Below are positions 1 through 5,164 of a DNA stretch of 8,105 bases, piece by piece. The stretch is from assembly GCA_017402895.1 (NCBI GenBank), contig JAFPLG010000039.1, positions 1 to 8,105 of the forward strand, given 5' to 3'. The position numbers were made by a program, and so were the translations under genes. Within the stretch, counting starts at the first letter, position 1. Every line of letters begins with the position of its first letter. The DNA comes from Paludibacteraceae bacterium. GTDB taxonomy: Bacteria > Bacteroidota > Bacteroidia > Bacteroidales > Paludibacteraceae. The notes under the pieces were generated by a model. The model made no database searches. It worked only from the letters and a program-made list of their open reading frames with translations, and was not told the origin of the DNA.

Positions 1-1209
1 CTGAGTCATCTGCGCGATGCCGGTCTGCTGCCGGAGGAGATGGGTTGGCATCCCGAGCGTATCACTCCCGACATAGATGCTATCATACTGGGAATGCATG
101 CTCGTGAGGACAATCCGGAACTGGTGCGTGCTCGCGAATTGGGGCTCAAGATATACTCCTTCCCGGAGTATCTGTATGAGCAGACCAAAGAGAAGATACG
201 CATCGTAGTAGGCGGTAGTCACGGCAAGACGACCACGACGTCGATGATACTGTATGTTCTGAATCGTCTGGGCATTGAGGCCGACTATATGGTGGGGGCA
301 CAGATCGAGGGCTTTGAACGGATGGTACGCCTAAGCGATACGGCTAAGTATGCCGTGTTTGAGGGCGACGAGTATCTGACCAGTCCGCTGGACTTAAGAA
401 GTAAGTTCCTATGGTACCACCCGCACGTAGCCATACTGACGGGTATTGCGTGGGATCATATCAATGTCTTCCCCACCTTCCCGCAGTATGTGGATACGTT
501 CCGCCAGTTTGTAGATAGCTTCGAGCCGAACGGTTCGTTTATCTACTACCAGGGCGACGAGAACCTGCGCAAGATAGCCGACGGGGCACGAAAAGATATC
601 ACGTGTATTCCGTACGATGCATACGAAGGCGATGTTGCGATGCAGGTGTTCGGACGGCATAACATGCAGAACCTGCAAGCAGCCATGCTGGCCTGCCATT
701 GTATAGGCGTCAGCCCGGATGACTTCTACCGCGAGATCAGTACGTTCACGGGCGCAAGCAACCGACTGGAGAAGATTGCCGAAACGGCAGATAGCGTAGC
801 CTATAAGGATTTTGCGCACAGTCCGAGCAAACTGAAAGCCACGGTGAATGCCGTGCGGGAGCGTTATCCCGAGAAGCGGCTGGTGGCCTGCATGGAACTG
901 CATACCTTCTCGAGCCTGATGGCCGATTTCCTGCCGCAGTACAAGGGATGTATGGCCGAGGCGGATGTCGCGTATGTATACTTCAACCCGAAGGTGATAG
1001 AGCACAAACGGTTGACTCCCATCACGGCCGAAGAAGTACAGCGCGCGTTTGGCACAGAAAATGTTGCAGTCTTTACCGACAGCGAGACACTGCAAGAGCA
1101 CTTGCGCAGTTTAGACTACAAGAACACGGCACTGCTGATGATGTCGAGCGGCACGTTTGATGGCGTGAACGTCAAGGCATTTGCCGAAGAATTGTTAAAG
1201 AAGAAATAA
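1..1209 (+). CDS. mpl: Mpl-like UDP-N-acetylmuramate tripeptide ligase (5' end cut off)
   Basis: This is a Mur ligase, most likely Mpl, which rejoins the recovered tripeptide L-Ala-gamma-D-Glu-meso-DAP to UDP-MurNAc in the cytoplasm using ATP, so recycling peptidoglycan. The frame is open from base 1, so the gene starts upstream of the window; the ATG at 40 is internal. The 402 visible residues lack roughly the first 50 of a protein usually near 450. Seen: the ATP-binding loop GGSHGKTTTT (about 211-240), the FEGDEY...RSKFLWYHP stretch typical of Mpl rather than MurC, the GIAWDHINVFP central-domain motif, GRHNMQNLQAA, and DFAHSPSKL in the C-terminal domain. The stop is 8 bases before tRNA-Arg, with no terminator between. 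MurC is the main alternative; the GDEY/RSKF stretch favours Mpl. The family is sure, exact substrate inferred. Confidence 0.9.
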   Translation: MSHLRDAGLLPEEMGWHPERITPDIDAIILGMHAREDNPELVRARELGLKIYSFPEYLYEQTKEKIRIVVGGSHGKTTTTSMILYVLNRLGIEADYMVGAQIEGFERMVRLSDTAKYAVFEGDEYLTSPLDLRSKFLWYHPHVAILTGIAWDHINVFPTFPQYVDTFRQFVDSFEPNGSFIYYQGDENLRKIADGARKDITCIPYDAYEGDVAMQVFGRHNMQNLQAAMLACHCIGVSPDDFYREISTFTGASNRLEKIAETADSVAYKDFAHSPSKLKATVNAVRERYPEKRLVACMELHTFSSLMADFLPQYKGCMAEADVAYVYFNPKVIEHKRLTPITAEEVQRAFGTENVAVFTDSETLQEHLRSLDYKNTALLMMSSGTFDGVNVKAFAEELLKKK

Positions 1210-1217
1210 ATTATTGG

Positions 1218-1291
1218 GGTCCGGTAGCTCAGCTGGATAGAGCAACAGCCTTCTAAGCTGTGGGTCTCGGGTTCGAATCCCGACCGGATCA
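1218..1291 (+). tRNA. tRNA-Arg (anticodon TCT)
   Basis: A complete cloverleaf can be folded by eye. The acceptor stem is 1218-1224 with 1284-1290 (7 pairs, one G-U). The D arm is 1227-1243 (GCTC/GAGC). The anticodon arm is 1245-1261 (ACAGC/GCTGT) with loop CTTCTAA, so the anticodon is TCT at 1252-1254, reading AGA and AGG arginine codons. The variable loop has 5 bases. The T arm is 1267-1283 (TCGGG/CCCGA) with loop TTCGAAT. The discriminator is A1291. The next bases are CAA, so the CCA end is not encoded and must be added enzymatically. The last 16 bases plus the following C recur 114 bp downstream. Confidence 0.97.
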
Positions 1292-1292
1292 C
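1276..1292 (+). repeat. Direct repeat copy 1 (tRNA-Arg 3' end)
   Basis: AATCCCGACCGGATCAC, covering the end of the T loop, the 3' strands of the T and acceptor stems, the discriminator base and one base beyond. It is identical over 17 bases to 1390-1406; the match stops at both edges (G1275 against C1389, A1293 against T1407). Repeats of a tRNA 3' end are what tyrosine-recombinase integration at a tRNA gene leaves behind. Confidence 0.9.
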
Positions 1293-1295
1293 AAA

Positions 1296-1349
1296 CGTAT
1301 TTATAAGGAGGATGTCCAAGCTTGTTTGAGCAGACTCCTTAGAAATACG
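1296..1349. repeat. Imperfect 15-bp inverted repeat after the tRNA
   Basis: Left arm 1296-1310 (CGTATTTATAAGGAG) and right arm 1335-1349 (CTCCTTAGAAATACG) pair at 14 of 15 positions, with a 24-base loop. It begins 4 bases after the tRNA discriminator and lies wholly inside the segment bounded by the 17-base direct repeats. There is no T run after it, so it is not an obvious intrinsic terminator. Confidence 0.75.
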
Positions 1350-1389
1350 GTTGAGCTGAGCGCCCTGCGCGCAGCAGGGATTACGAAGC

Positions 1390-1406
1390 AATCCCGACCG
1401 GATCAC
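1390..1406 (+). repeat. Direct repeat copy 2 (displaced tRNA-Arg 3' end)
   Basis: An exact 17-base copy of 1276-1292 lying 114 bp downstream, with no tRNA 5' half before it. Bases 1377-1382 (GGGATT) can pair with 1390-1395 (AATCCC) around a 7-base loop, so a T-arm-like hairpin of different sequence is kept. It could be one end of an excised or decayed element (attL/attR-like) or a fragment of a duplicated tRNA gene. No integrase lies nearby. Confidence 0.85.
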
Positions 1407-1473
1407 TCGTCGGAAGCGGCTCGGCTAACAGAATTCGCGCTGCGAATTGAAAACGACTCGCGCTTCCTCCTCT

Positions 1474-1509
1474 CAAAATCAAGCATCGCATAGCTAGCGC
1501 TTGATTTTG
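1474..1509. repeat. Perfect 11-bp inverted repeat upstream of rpoD
   Basis: CAAAATCAAGC (1474-1484) pairs fully with GCTTGATTTTG (1499-1509) around a 14-base loop; G-U pairs can lengthen it outward at 1471-1473 with 1510-1512. The T run is inside the stem, and GGGG follows, so a normal rho-independent terminator is doubtful. It ends 40 bases before the rpoD start and may act as an attenuator, processing site or transcript end. Confidence 0.7.
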
Positions 1510-1549
1510 GGGAAAATAAAACGAAAGACAAATACAGTATTAGTTATAT

Positions 1550-2410
1550 ATGCGTCAATTAAAGATTACAAAATCGATTACCAACCGTGAATCGGCTTCG
1601 CTGGACAAGTACCTGCAAGAGATTGGTCGCGAGGACCTGATTTCGGTGGAAGAAGAAGTAGAACTGGCCGGACGGATCCGCAATGGCGACCGCGCAGCAC
1701 TGGAGAAGTTGACACGCTCCAATCTGCGTTTCGTTGTATCGGTAGCCAAGCAGTACCAGAACCAAGGACTGAGTCTGCCGGACTTGATCAACGAGGGAAA
1801 CCTGGGACTGATCAAGGCTGCTGAGAAGTTTGACGAGACGCGTGGATTTAAGTTCATCTCGTACGCGGTATGGTGGATTCGTCAGTCGATTCTGCAGGCA
1901 TTGGCCGAGCAGTCGCGTATCGTTCGTCTGCCGTTGAACCAGGTAGGTTCGCTCAACAAGATCAGCAAGGCTTATCAGCGCTTTGAGCAAGTGCACGAGC
2001 GCAAGCCGTCGGCTGAAGAGTTGGCTGAAGAACTGGATATCCCGGTGGATAAGATTGCCGACACGCTGAAGATGTCGGGTCGTCATATCAGCGTGGATGC
2101 TCCGTTTGTAGAGGGCGAAGACAACAGCCTGATCGACGTGATGGTGAACGAAGACTCACCGAATGCAGACAAGGGACTGATCAACGAGTCGCTTCAGCGT
2201 GAGGTAGACCGTGCGCTGATGACGCTGACCAGTCGTGAAGCCGACATCCTGCGTCAGTTCTTCGGCATCGGTTGTCCGGAGAAAACGTTGGAAGAGATTG
2301 GCGAAGAGCTGGGTCTCACGCGTGAGCGCGTGCGTCAAATTAAGGAAAAAGCAATACGCCGCCTCAAAGCGGGGCAGCGTAGCCATATCCTCCAGACCTA
2401 TCTGGGTTAA
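1550..2410 (+). CDS. rpoD: Primary sigma factor RpoD/SigA
   Basis: The housekeeping sigma-70 factor, which directs RNA polymerase to most promoters. At 286 residues it is the short Bacteroidota form without the long acidic region 1.1 of proteobacterial RpoD. Domains in order: region 1.2 (about 15-50, [16 protein letters not shown]); region 2 (about 58-125), with the core-binding [15 protein letters not shown] stretch and the -10-reading segment [15 protein letters not shown]; region 3 (about 130-210); region 4 (about 227-286), with the -35-reading helix-turn-helix [18 protein letters not shown]. The ATG at 1550 gives the expected N-terminus [10 protein letters not shown]. There is no Shine-Dalgarno sequence, as is normal in this phylum. 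The TAnnTTTG promoters in this window are the kind this factor is known to read. The gene ends 4 bases from the converging gene, with no visible terminator. Confidence 0.97.
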   Translation: MRQLKITKSITNRESASLDKYLQEIGREDLISVEEEVELAGRIRNGDRAALEKLTRSNLRFVVSVAKQYQNQGLSLPDLINEGNLGLIKAAEKFDETRGFKFISYAVWWIRQSILQALAEQSRIVRLPLNQVGSLNKISKAYQRFEQVHERKPSAEELAEELDIPVDKIADTLKMSGRHISVDAPFVEGEDNSLIDVMVNEDSPNADKGLINESLQREVDRALMTLTSREADILRQFFGIGCPEKTLEEIGEELGLTRERVRQIKEKAIRRLKAGQRSHILQTYLG

Positions 2411-2414
2411 TCTC

Positions 2415-3167
2415 CTAGAAGAAAAGTGAGAATTTCAGGCCGGTTCGTACAATGCTACGACCGGCTTGATTCGTATAAGTAGCTGCCGGTGTCGTGCCGT
2501 CGGGCGCTTCGGTCACGGTCATGCGAGCCTGCTGAAAACTGACATCTGCCGAGAGGGCGAGAGCCGTCTTGCTATTGATCTCGTAGCGATAACCCAGGAG
2601 TGCCTGGGCATAGATGCCACCCACATATTTCTTGCTAAGGGCGATACCATAGCCCACCGACATACCGAATATCGGGGCATGTTTTCCCACAACAAAAGGC
2701 ATACGCAGTGCAGCCTGGACCGGCAGGAAGTTGTAGGAAATGCTATCCATTGCATCTCCATGGTAGCCCAGACCGCCACCGACAAAGATACGACGGTCGG
2801 CCAGGTTGTGGGAACCAAAGAGCAGGTCGGCACTATAAGCCACACCCGTCTTCTTGTCGCCCGGCAGAATGGACGCGCCAACACCTGCCTCGACAAGGAT
2901 ACTGGCTTTCTTCTTATGGCCTTCGCCTACGGTCTTCTCCTCTAATTGCTCCGCAGGCGTTGTGTCTTTCTCTTCGACTACGCTGACCACTTCCGAACGC
3001 GGATACTGGAAGCGGGCACCCGACGCATCGCGCAGGATAACCACTTCATCGTTCTGGAGCACGATAGTACCACGAACTTGGGTACCATTCTTGAGCGTCA
3101 CCACCTCGGCTTGCAAGGCTACGGAAGCCATCACAAAGCAGAGCAATATCATCCATTGTTTTCTCAT
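2415..3167 (-). CDS. Secreted protein with small N-terminal domain and outer-membrane beta-barrel
   Basis: A 250-residue exported protein of unknown function. Residues 1-20 are a signal peptide (MRKQWMILLCFVMASVALQA). Residues about 21-63 form a small beta-rich module (VVTLKNGTQVRGTI..., then ARFQYPRSEVVSV) like the short 'KNG...RG' domains found in other exported Bacteroidota proteins. A charged linker (about 65-88) follows. Residues about 89-250 alternate polar and hydrophobic residues with many Gly and aromatic residues, and the protein ends in SLFF; a terminal Phe is the usual outer-membrane barrel signal, so I infer an 8- to 10-strand barrel. It lies 9 bases after the rpe stop codon and is probably co-transcribed with it. 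I do not recognise a named family. The barrel call is moderately sure; the role is unknown. Confidence 0.75.
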   Translation of the reverse strand: MRKQWMILLCFVMASVALQAEVVTLKNGTQVRGTIVLQNDEVVILRDASGARFQYPRSEVVSVVEEKDTTPAEQLEEKTVGEGHKKKASILVEAGVGASILPGDKKTGVAYSADLLFGSHNLADRRIFVGGGLGYHGDAMDSISYNFLPVQAALRMPFVVGKHAPIFGMSVGYGIALSKKYVGGIYAQALLGYRYEINSKTALALSADVSFQQARMTVTEAPDGTTPAATYTNQAGRSIVRTGLKFSLFF

Positions 3168-3176
3168 AGCAGCGTA

Positions 3177-3821
3177 TTATTGTTTCATTTCACGGATTGT
3201 CTTCTCGGGGTCGGGCGAACCGAACACAGCACTACCGGCTACGAGCACATCGGCACCTGCACGGAAGAGTTCCGAGGCATTTTCGGCATTGACGCCTCCG
3301 TCTATCTCGATGAGCGTCTGGAGTCCGCGTCGATCTATCTCCTCGCGTATGAAGCGGATCTTGTCCATCGTCTCGGGGATGAATTTCTGACCACCAAAGC
3401 CGGCAAAGACGGACATGAGCAGCACCATATCCACCTTATCCAAGTAGGGCACGAGTCGCTCTACGGCGATATCCGGATTGATGGTGAGGCAAGTACGTAC
3501 CCCTTTGGCTCGAATCATATCGAGGATAGGCAACGGATCATCGACTGCTTCCAGGTGGAAACCTACCGACCAAGCGCCCGCGTCGCAGAAACGCTCTACG
3601 TATTTCTCGGGATGAACAATCATAAGGTGGACATCCAGCGGCTTGGTGCAATACTTGCGCATCGGTTCCATCAGCGGAAAACCGAACGATATATTCGGCA
3701 CAAACGTACCGTCCATCACGTCGACATGCAGCCAGTCGGCTTCGCTACGATTGATCATTTGTAGGTCGCGTTCCAGATGACCGAAGTCGGCCGAGAGAAC
3801 GCTTGGTGCAATGAGCTTCAT
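3177..3821 (-). CDS. rpe: Ribulose-phosphate 3-epimerase
   Basis: Interconverts D-ribulose 5-phosphate and D-xylulose 5-phosphate in the cytosol, in the pentose phosphate pathway. At 214 residues it is a full-length TIM barrel. Visible family features: start APSVLSADF (5-13); HVDVMDG (32-38), with His and Asp metal/catalytic residues; DVHLM (63-67); the phosphate-loop region GFGGQKF (141-147); and EIDGGVN (172-178), with the second catalytic Asp at 174. An oddity is MSVFAGFGGQ (136-145), where the family signature usually reads MSVNPGFGGQ: the Asn-Pro pair has become Phe-Ala. The start ATG is 23 bases downstream of the regulator stop, and the gene is followed after 9 bases by the beta-barrel gene. 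A possible -7 box lies in the upstream gap, so it may have its own promoter as well as read-through. Confidence 0.96.
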   Translation of the reverse strand: MKLIAPSVLSADFGHLERDLQMINRSEADWLHVDVMDGTFVPNISFGFPLMEPMRKYCTKPLDVHLMIVHPEKYVERFCDAGAWSVGFHLEAVDDPLPILDMIRAKGVRTCLTINPDIAVERLVPYLDKVDMVLLMSVFAGFGGQKFIPETMDKIRFIREEIDRRGLQTLIEIDGGVNAENASELFRAGADVLVAGSAVFGSPDPEKTIREMKQ

Positions 3822-3824
3822 GTT

Positions 3825-3847
3825 ATTGAATTCAAAATTAAAAATTA
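3825..3847. repeat. Degenerate 7-base array in the regulator/rpe gap
   Basis: AATT recurs exactly every 7 bases, at 3829, 3836 and 3843, in an A/T-only context apart from one G and one C. It fills most of the gap before rpe and includes the stop codon of the response regulator (3845-3847). It looks like a worn copy of the AATTGAA array inside prmC. Confidence 0.55.
3833..3840 (-). promoter_or_regulatory. Possible -7 box for rpe
   Basis: On the minus strand the bases read TAATTTTG, a full match to the Bacteroidota -7 consensus TAnnTTTG, ending 11 bases before the rpe ATG. The expected TTTG box 19-21 bases upstream is poor (ACTG at spacing 19). The match arises from the 7-base array, so it may be chance; if active it would give a leader of about 8 bases. 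Confidence 0.3.
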
Positions 3848-4534
3848 CAGGTCATAAATCAGTTTATATCCTTTCCCGCGAACCGGCATGATCTGGACAC
3901 CCAGAGGCTGGAGCATCGTGCGGAGTCGGTGAATGAACACCGACAAGGACTTCGCCGAGAAAGGATCGTCGCTGTGCCACAGTCGCCGGAGTATCAGCTT
4001 GCGGTTGACGATCGTTCCCGTTCGCCGGAACAGCATCAGGAGCAGTTCACTCTCGCGAGCCGAGAGATGCTGCGGGGCATCGGAACCATTGCTCAGGGTC
4101 TGGTGGACAGCGTCGAAAGTGCCTCCCCGAAAACAGAAGACAGTCTGCTTCGACTCTTGCGACACGGGATTGGTGCGTCGGAGCACCGCAGCCAGTCGGC
4201 ATACCAGCACCTCGATATTAAAAGGCTTCTGGACATAGTCGTCGCATCCGCACCGGAAGGCATGCAGCACTTCATCCTTAGAAGCCGTATCGGCCAGCAC
4301 TACCACGGGGGTGAGGCACTCGGCCTGACGCATACGCGACAGTTGCTCATAGACCGAAAGCACACCCTGGTTGGTAGAGAGAAGCAACAAATCATACTCA
4401 CCGAGCAAGACACGGCGTTGGGTATCGGCGTCCAACTCATGAGCCGCAGGTTGATAGCCCTGAGCCGAGAGATAATCAACCAATATCGTCGCCAAGCTGA
4501 TATCCGATTCGGTAAGTAGGATTTTATGGTTCAT
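3845..4534 (-). CDS. OmpR/RprY-like response regulator lacking the phospho-acceptor Asp
   Basis: A 229-residue DNA-binding regulator. Residues about 3-117 form a receiver domain and about 130-229 an OmpR/PhoB winged helix (LSARESELLLML, then SLSVFIHRLR and a GKGYKLI wing), closest in feel to Bacteroides RprY. The receiver is atypical. The position of the phospho-accepting Asp is Ser53 (YDLLLLS; codon at 4376-4378), the second acidic-pocket residue is Ser10 (E9-S10-D11), and the switch Thr/Ser is Ala81; only the Lys of QKPF (103) remains. Phosphorylation on the usual residue is therefore not possible, and no histidine kinase is nearby. I chose ATG 4534 because receiver homology starts there; the 61 codons upstream in frame cross the divergent promoters and look non-coding. 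A TAnnTTTG box ends 4 bases before this ATG. Confidence 0.92.
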   Translation of the reverse strand: MNHKILLTESDISLATILVDYLSAQGYQPAAHELDADTQRRVLLGEYDLLLLSTNQGVLSVYEQLSRMRQAECLTPVVVLADTASKDEVLHAFRCGCDDYVQKPFNIEVLVCRLAAVLRRTNPVSQESKQTVFCFRGGTFDAVHQTLSNGSDAPQHLSARESELLLMLFRRTGTIVNRKLILRRLWHSDDPFSAKSLSVFIHRLRTMLQPLGVQIMPVRGKGYKLIYDL

Positions 4535-4538
4535 GCTG

Positions 4539-4570
4539 CAAAGGTAGTGTTTTTTTCGTACATACGCAAG
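4539..4570 (-). promoter_or_regulatory. Promoter of the response regulator gene (leaderless)
   Basis: Minus strand: -7 box TACCTTTG at 4539-4546, a perfect TAnnTTTG match, and -33 box CTTG at 4567-4570 (3 of 4 to TTTG) with a 20-base spacer. The -7 box ends 4 bases before the ATG at 4534, so transcription would begin at or within a base or two of the start codon. Confidence 0.75.
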
Positions 4571-4575
4571 ATTTT

Positions 4576-4594
4576 TGTGCAAATAATTTGCACA
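4576..4594. promoter_or_regulatory. 19-bp palindrome, candidate operator
   Basis: TGTGCAAAT-A-ATTTGCACA: 9-bp arms that are exact reverse complements around one central A. It overlaps the -33 box of the plus-strand promoter (4587-4590) and lies just upstream of the minus-strand -33 box, so a dimeric protein bound here could affect both genes. It is flanked by an imperfect direct repeat (4561-4578 and 4593-4608) sharing GATTTTTGT. Which protein binds is unknown. Confidence 0.6.
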
Positions 4595-4618
4595 TATGCG
4601 ATTTTTGTTGTAATTTTG
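4587..4618 (+). promoter_or_regulatory. Promoter of the DUF5063 gene
   Basis: -33 box TTTG (4587-4590), 20-base spacer and -7 box TAATTTTG (4611-4618): a full match to the Bacteroidota sigma consensus in both boxes and spacing. The ATG is at 4628, so the predicted leader is only about 5 bases. It probably drives both the DUF5063 gene and the exonuclease gene. Confidence 0.8.
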
Positions 4619-4627
4619 TAGGCAGTT

Positions 4628-5140
4628 ATGAACGAGACACATTACGTATATCAGCAAGCTACGCTGGATTTTGTGACCGCTGCCGCGCAGACCTGTCTGC
4701 TGCTGGAGCACTGCCACGAGACCGAGCGGGAAGAGTTTACGGAACAGGTCCTGCGTCTGTTGCCGCTATTGTATCTGCGCACTCGCATGCTGGAGCAGCC
4801 TGAGCAGGAATTGGACGGCGAGACACAACAGTTTGTGCAGGAAGAAGACTACAACTACATCCTACTGGGCGTTCGCGAACTGCTGGGATCGGACGACACG
4901 TATCTGAGCGTACTGACCGAAGGCAGCCGATATACCGACGAACCCTGTACAGCATCGATAGCAGAGGACCTGGCGGATATCTATCAGGAGCTGAAGAACA
5001 TGGCAGCCAGTTTCCAGACCGGCCAAGAAGCCGTGATGAACGATGCCGTATATGAGTGTCTCGGTCAGTTTCACGAGCACTGGGGACAGAAATTAGTAAA
5101 TGCGCTGGCCGCATTGCATGCCCTGGAAGGTGAAAGGTGA
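4628..5140 (+). CDS. DUF5063 family protein
   Basis: A 170-residue, acidic, almost wholly helical soluble protein with no signal peptide or membrane segment. The pattern (YQQATLDFVTAAAQTCLLLE near the start; LPLLYLRTRML at about 38-48; EEDYNYILLGVRELLG at about 72-87; ADIYQELKNMAASFQTG near 117-133; FHEHWGQKLVNALAALH at the end) matches what I recall of the uncharacterised DUF5063 family. Its function is unknown. I recall it beside a 3'-5' exonuclease gene in other Bacteroidales, which suggests a shared role in RNA or DNA processing; that is inference. Its last codons and TGA stop (5138-5140) lie inside a GGTGAAA array, so the final residues EGER are partly repeat-encoded. It has a strong promoter of its own and a near-leaderless start. 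Confidence 0.8.
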   Translation: MNETHYVYQQATLDFVTAAAQTCLLLEHCHETEREEFTEQVLRLLPLLYLRTRMLEQPEQELDGETQQFVQEEDYNYILLGVRELLGSDDTYLSVLTEGSRYTDEPCTASIAEDLADIYQELKNMAASFQTGQEAVMNDAVYECLGQFHEHWGQKLVNALAALHALEGER

Positions 5141-5164
5141 AAATTGAAAGGTGAAAGGATTGAA
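5129..5164 (+). repeat. 7-base array GGTGAAA at the DUF5063/exonuclease junction
   Basis: Units start at 5129, 5136 and 5150 (GGTGAAA) and at 5143 (ATTGAAA), followed by a ragged GGATTGAA (5157-5164). The array carries the stop codon of the upstream gene (5138-5140) and the GTG start of the downstream gene (5151). Gain or loss of one unit would shift the spacing, and possibly the C-terminus of the first protein, by 7 bases. Confidence 0.8.

Larger units (their letters stand above)
1292..1549. other. Gene-free structured region between tRNA-Arg and rpoD
   Basis: No credible gene lies here. The stretch holds the displaced tRNA repeat and several inverted repeats: 1296-1310 with 1335-1349 (14 of 15 pairs); 1363-1368 with 1374-1379 (CCCTGC/GCAGGG); a nested structure with outer stem 1412-1418/1461-1467 (GGAAGCG/CGCTTCC) and inner hairpin 1432-1438/1442-1448; and 1474-1484 with 1499-1509. 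It must also contain the rpoD promoter and leader, but I see no good TTTG / TAnnTTTG pair. It may be the rpoD 5' UTR, a small RNA, or element debris; the sequence alone does not decide. Confidence 0.6.

Noticed and set aside
409..1101. A 230-codon minus-strand open frame opposite mpl
   Set aside because: It is a shadow of the well-supported Mur ligase; no recognisable domain.
1116..1406. A 96-codon minus-strand open frame
   Set aside because: It runs antisense through the end of mpl and the tRNA gene; no protein features.
1260..1493. A 77-codon plus-strand open frame
   Set aside because: It begins inside the tRNA anticodon arm, spans inverted repeats and resembles no protein I know; it is chance.
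1474..1509. Rho-independent terminator before rpoD
   Set aside because: The hairpin is strong but is followed by GGGG on the plus strand and a purine run on the minus strand, with no T tract outside the stem.
2946..3764. A long (272-codon) plus-strand open frame opposite rpe
   Set aside because: It is the mirror frame of rpe and the barrel gene, both of which have clear family motifs; the long opposite frame follows from their codon use.
4535..4717. A 61-codon upstream extension of the response regulator to an ATG at 4717
   Set aside because: It crosses both promoters and the start of the divergent DUF5063 gene, has a composition unlike protein, and receiver homology begins at the 4534 ATG.
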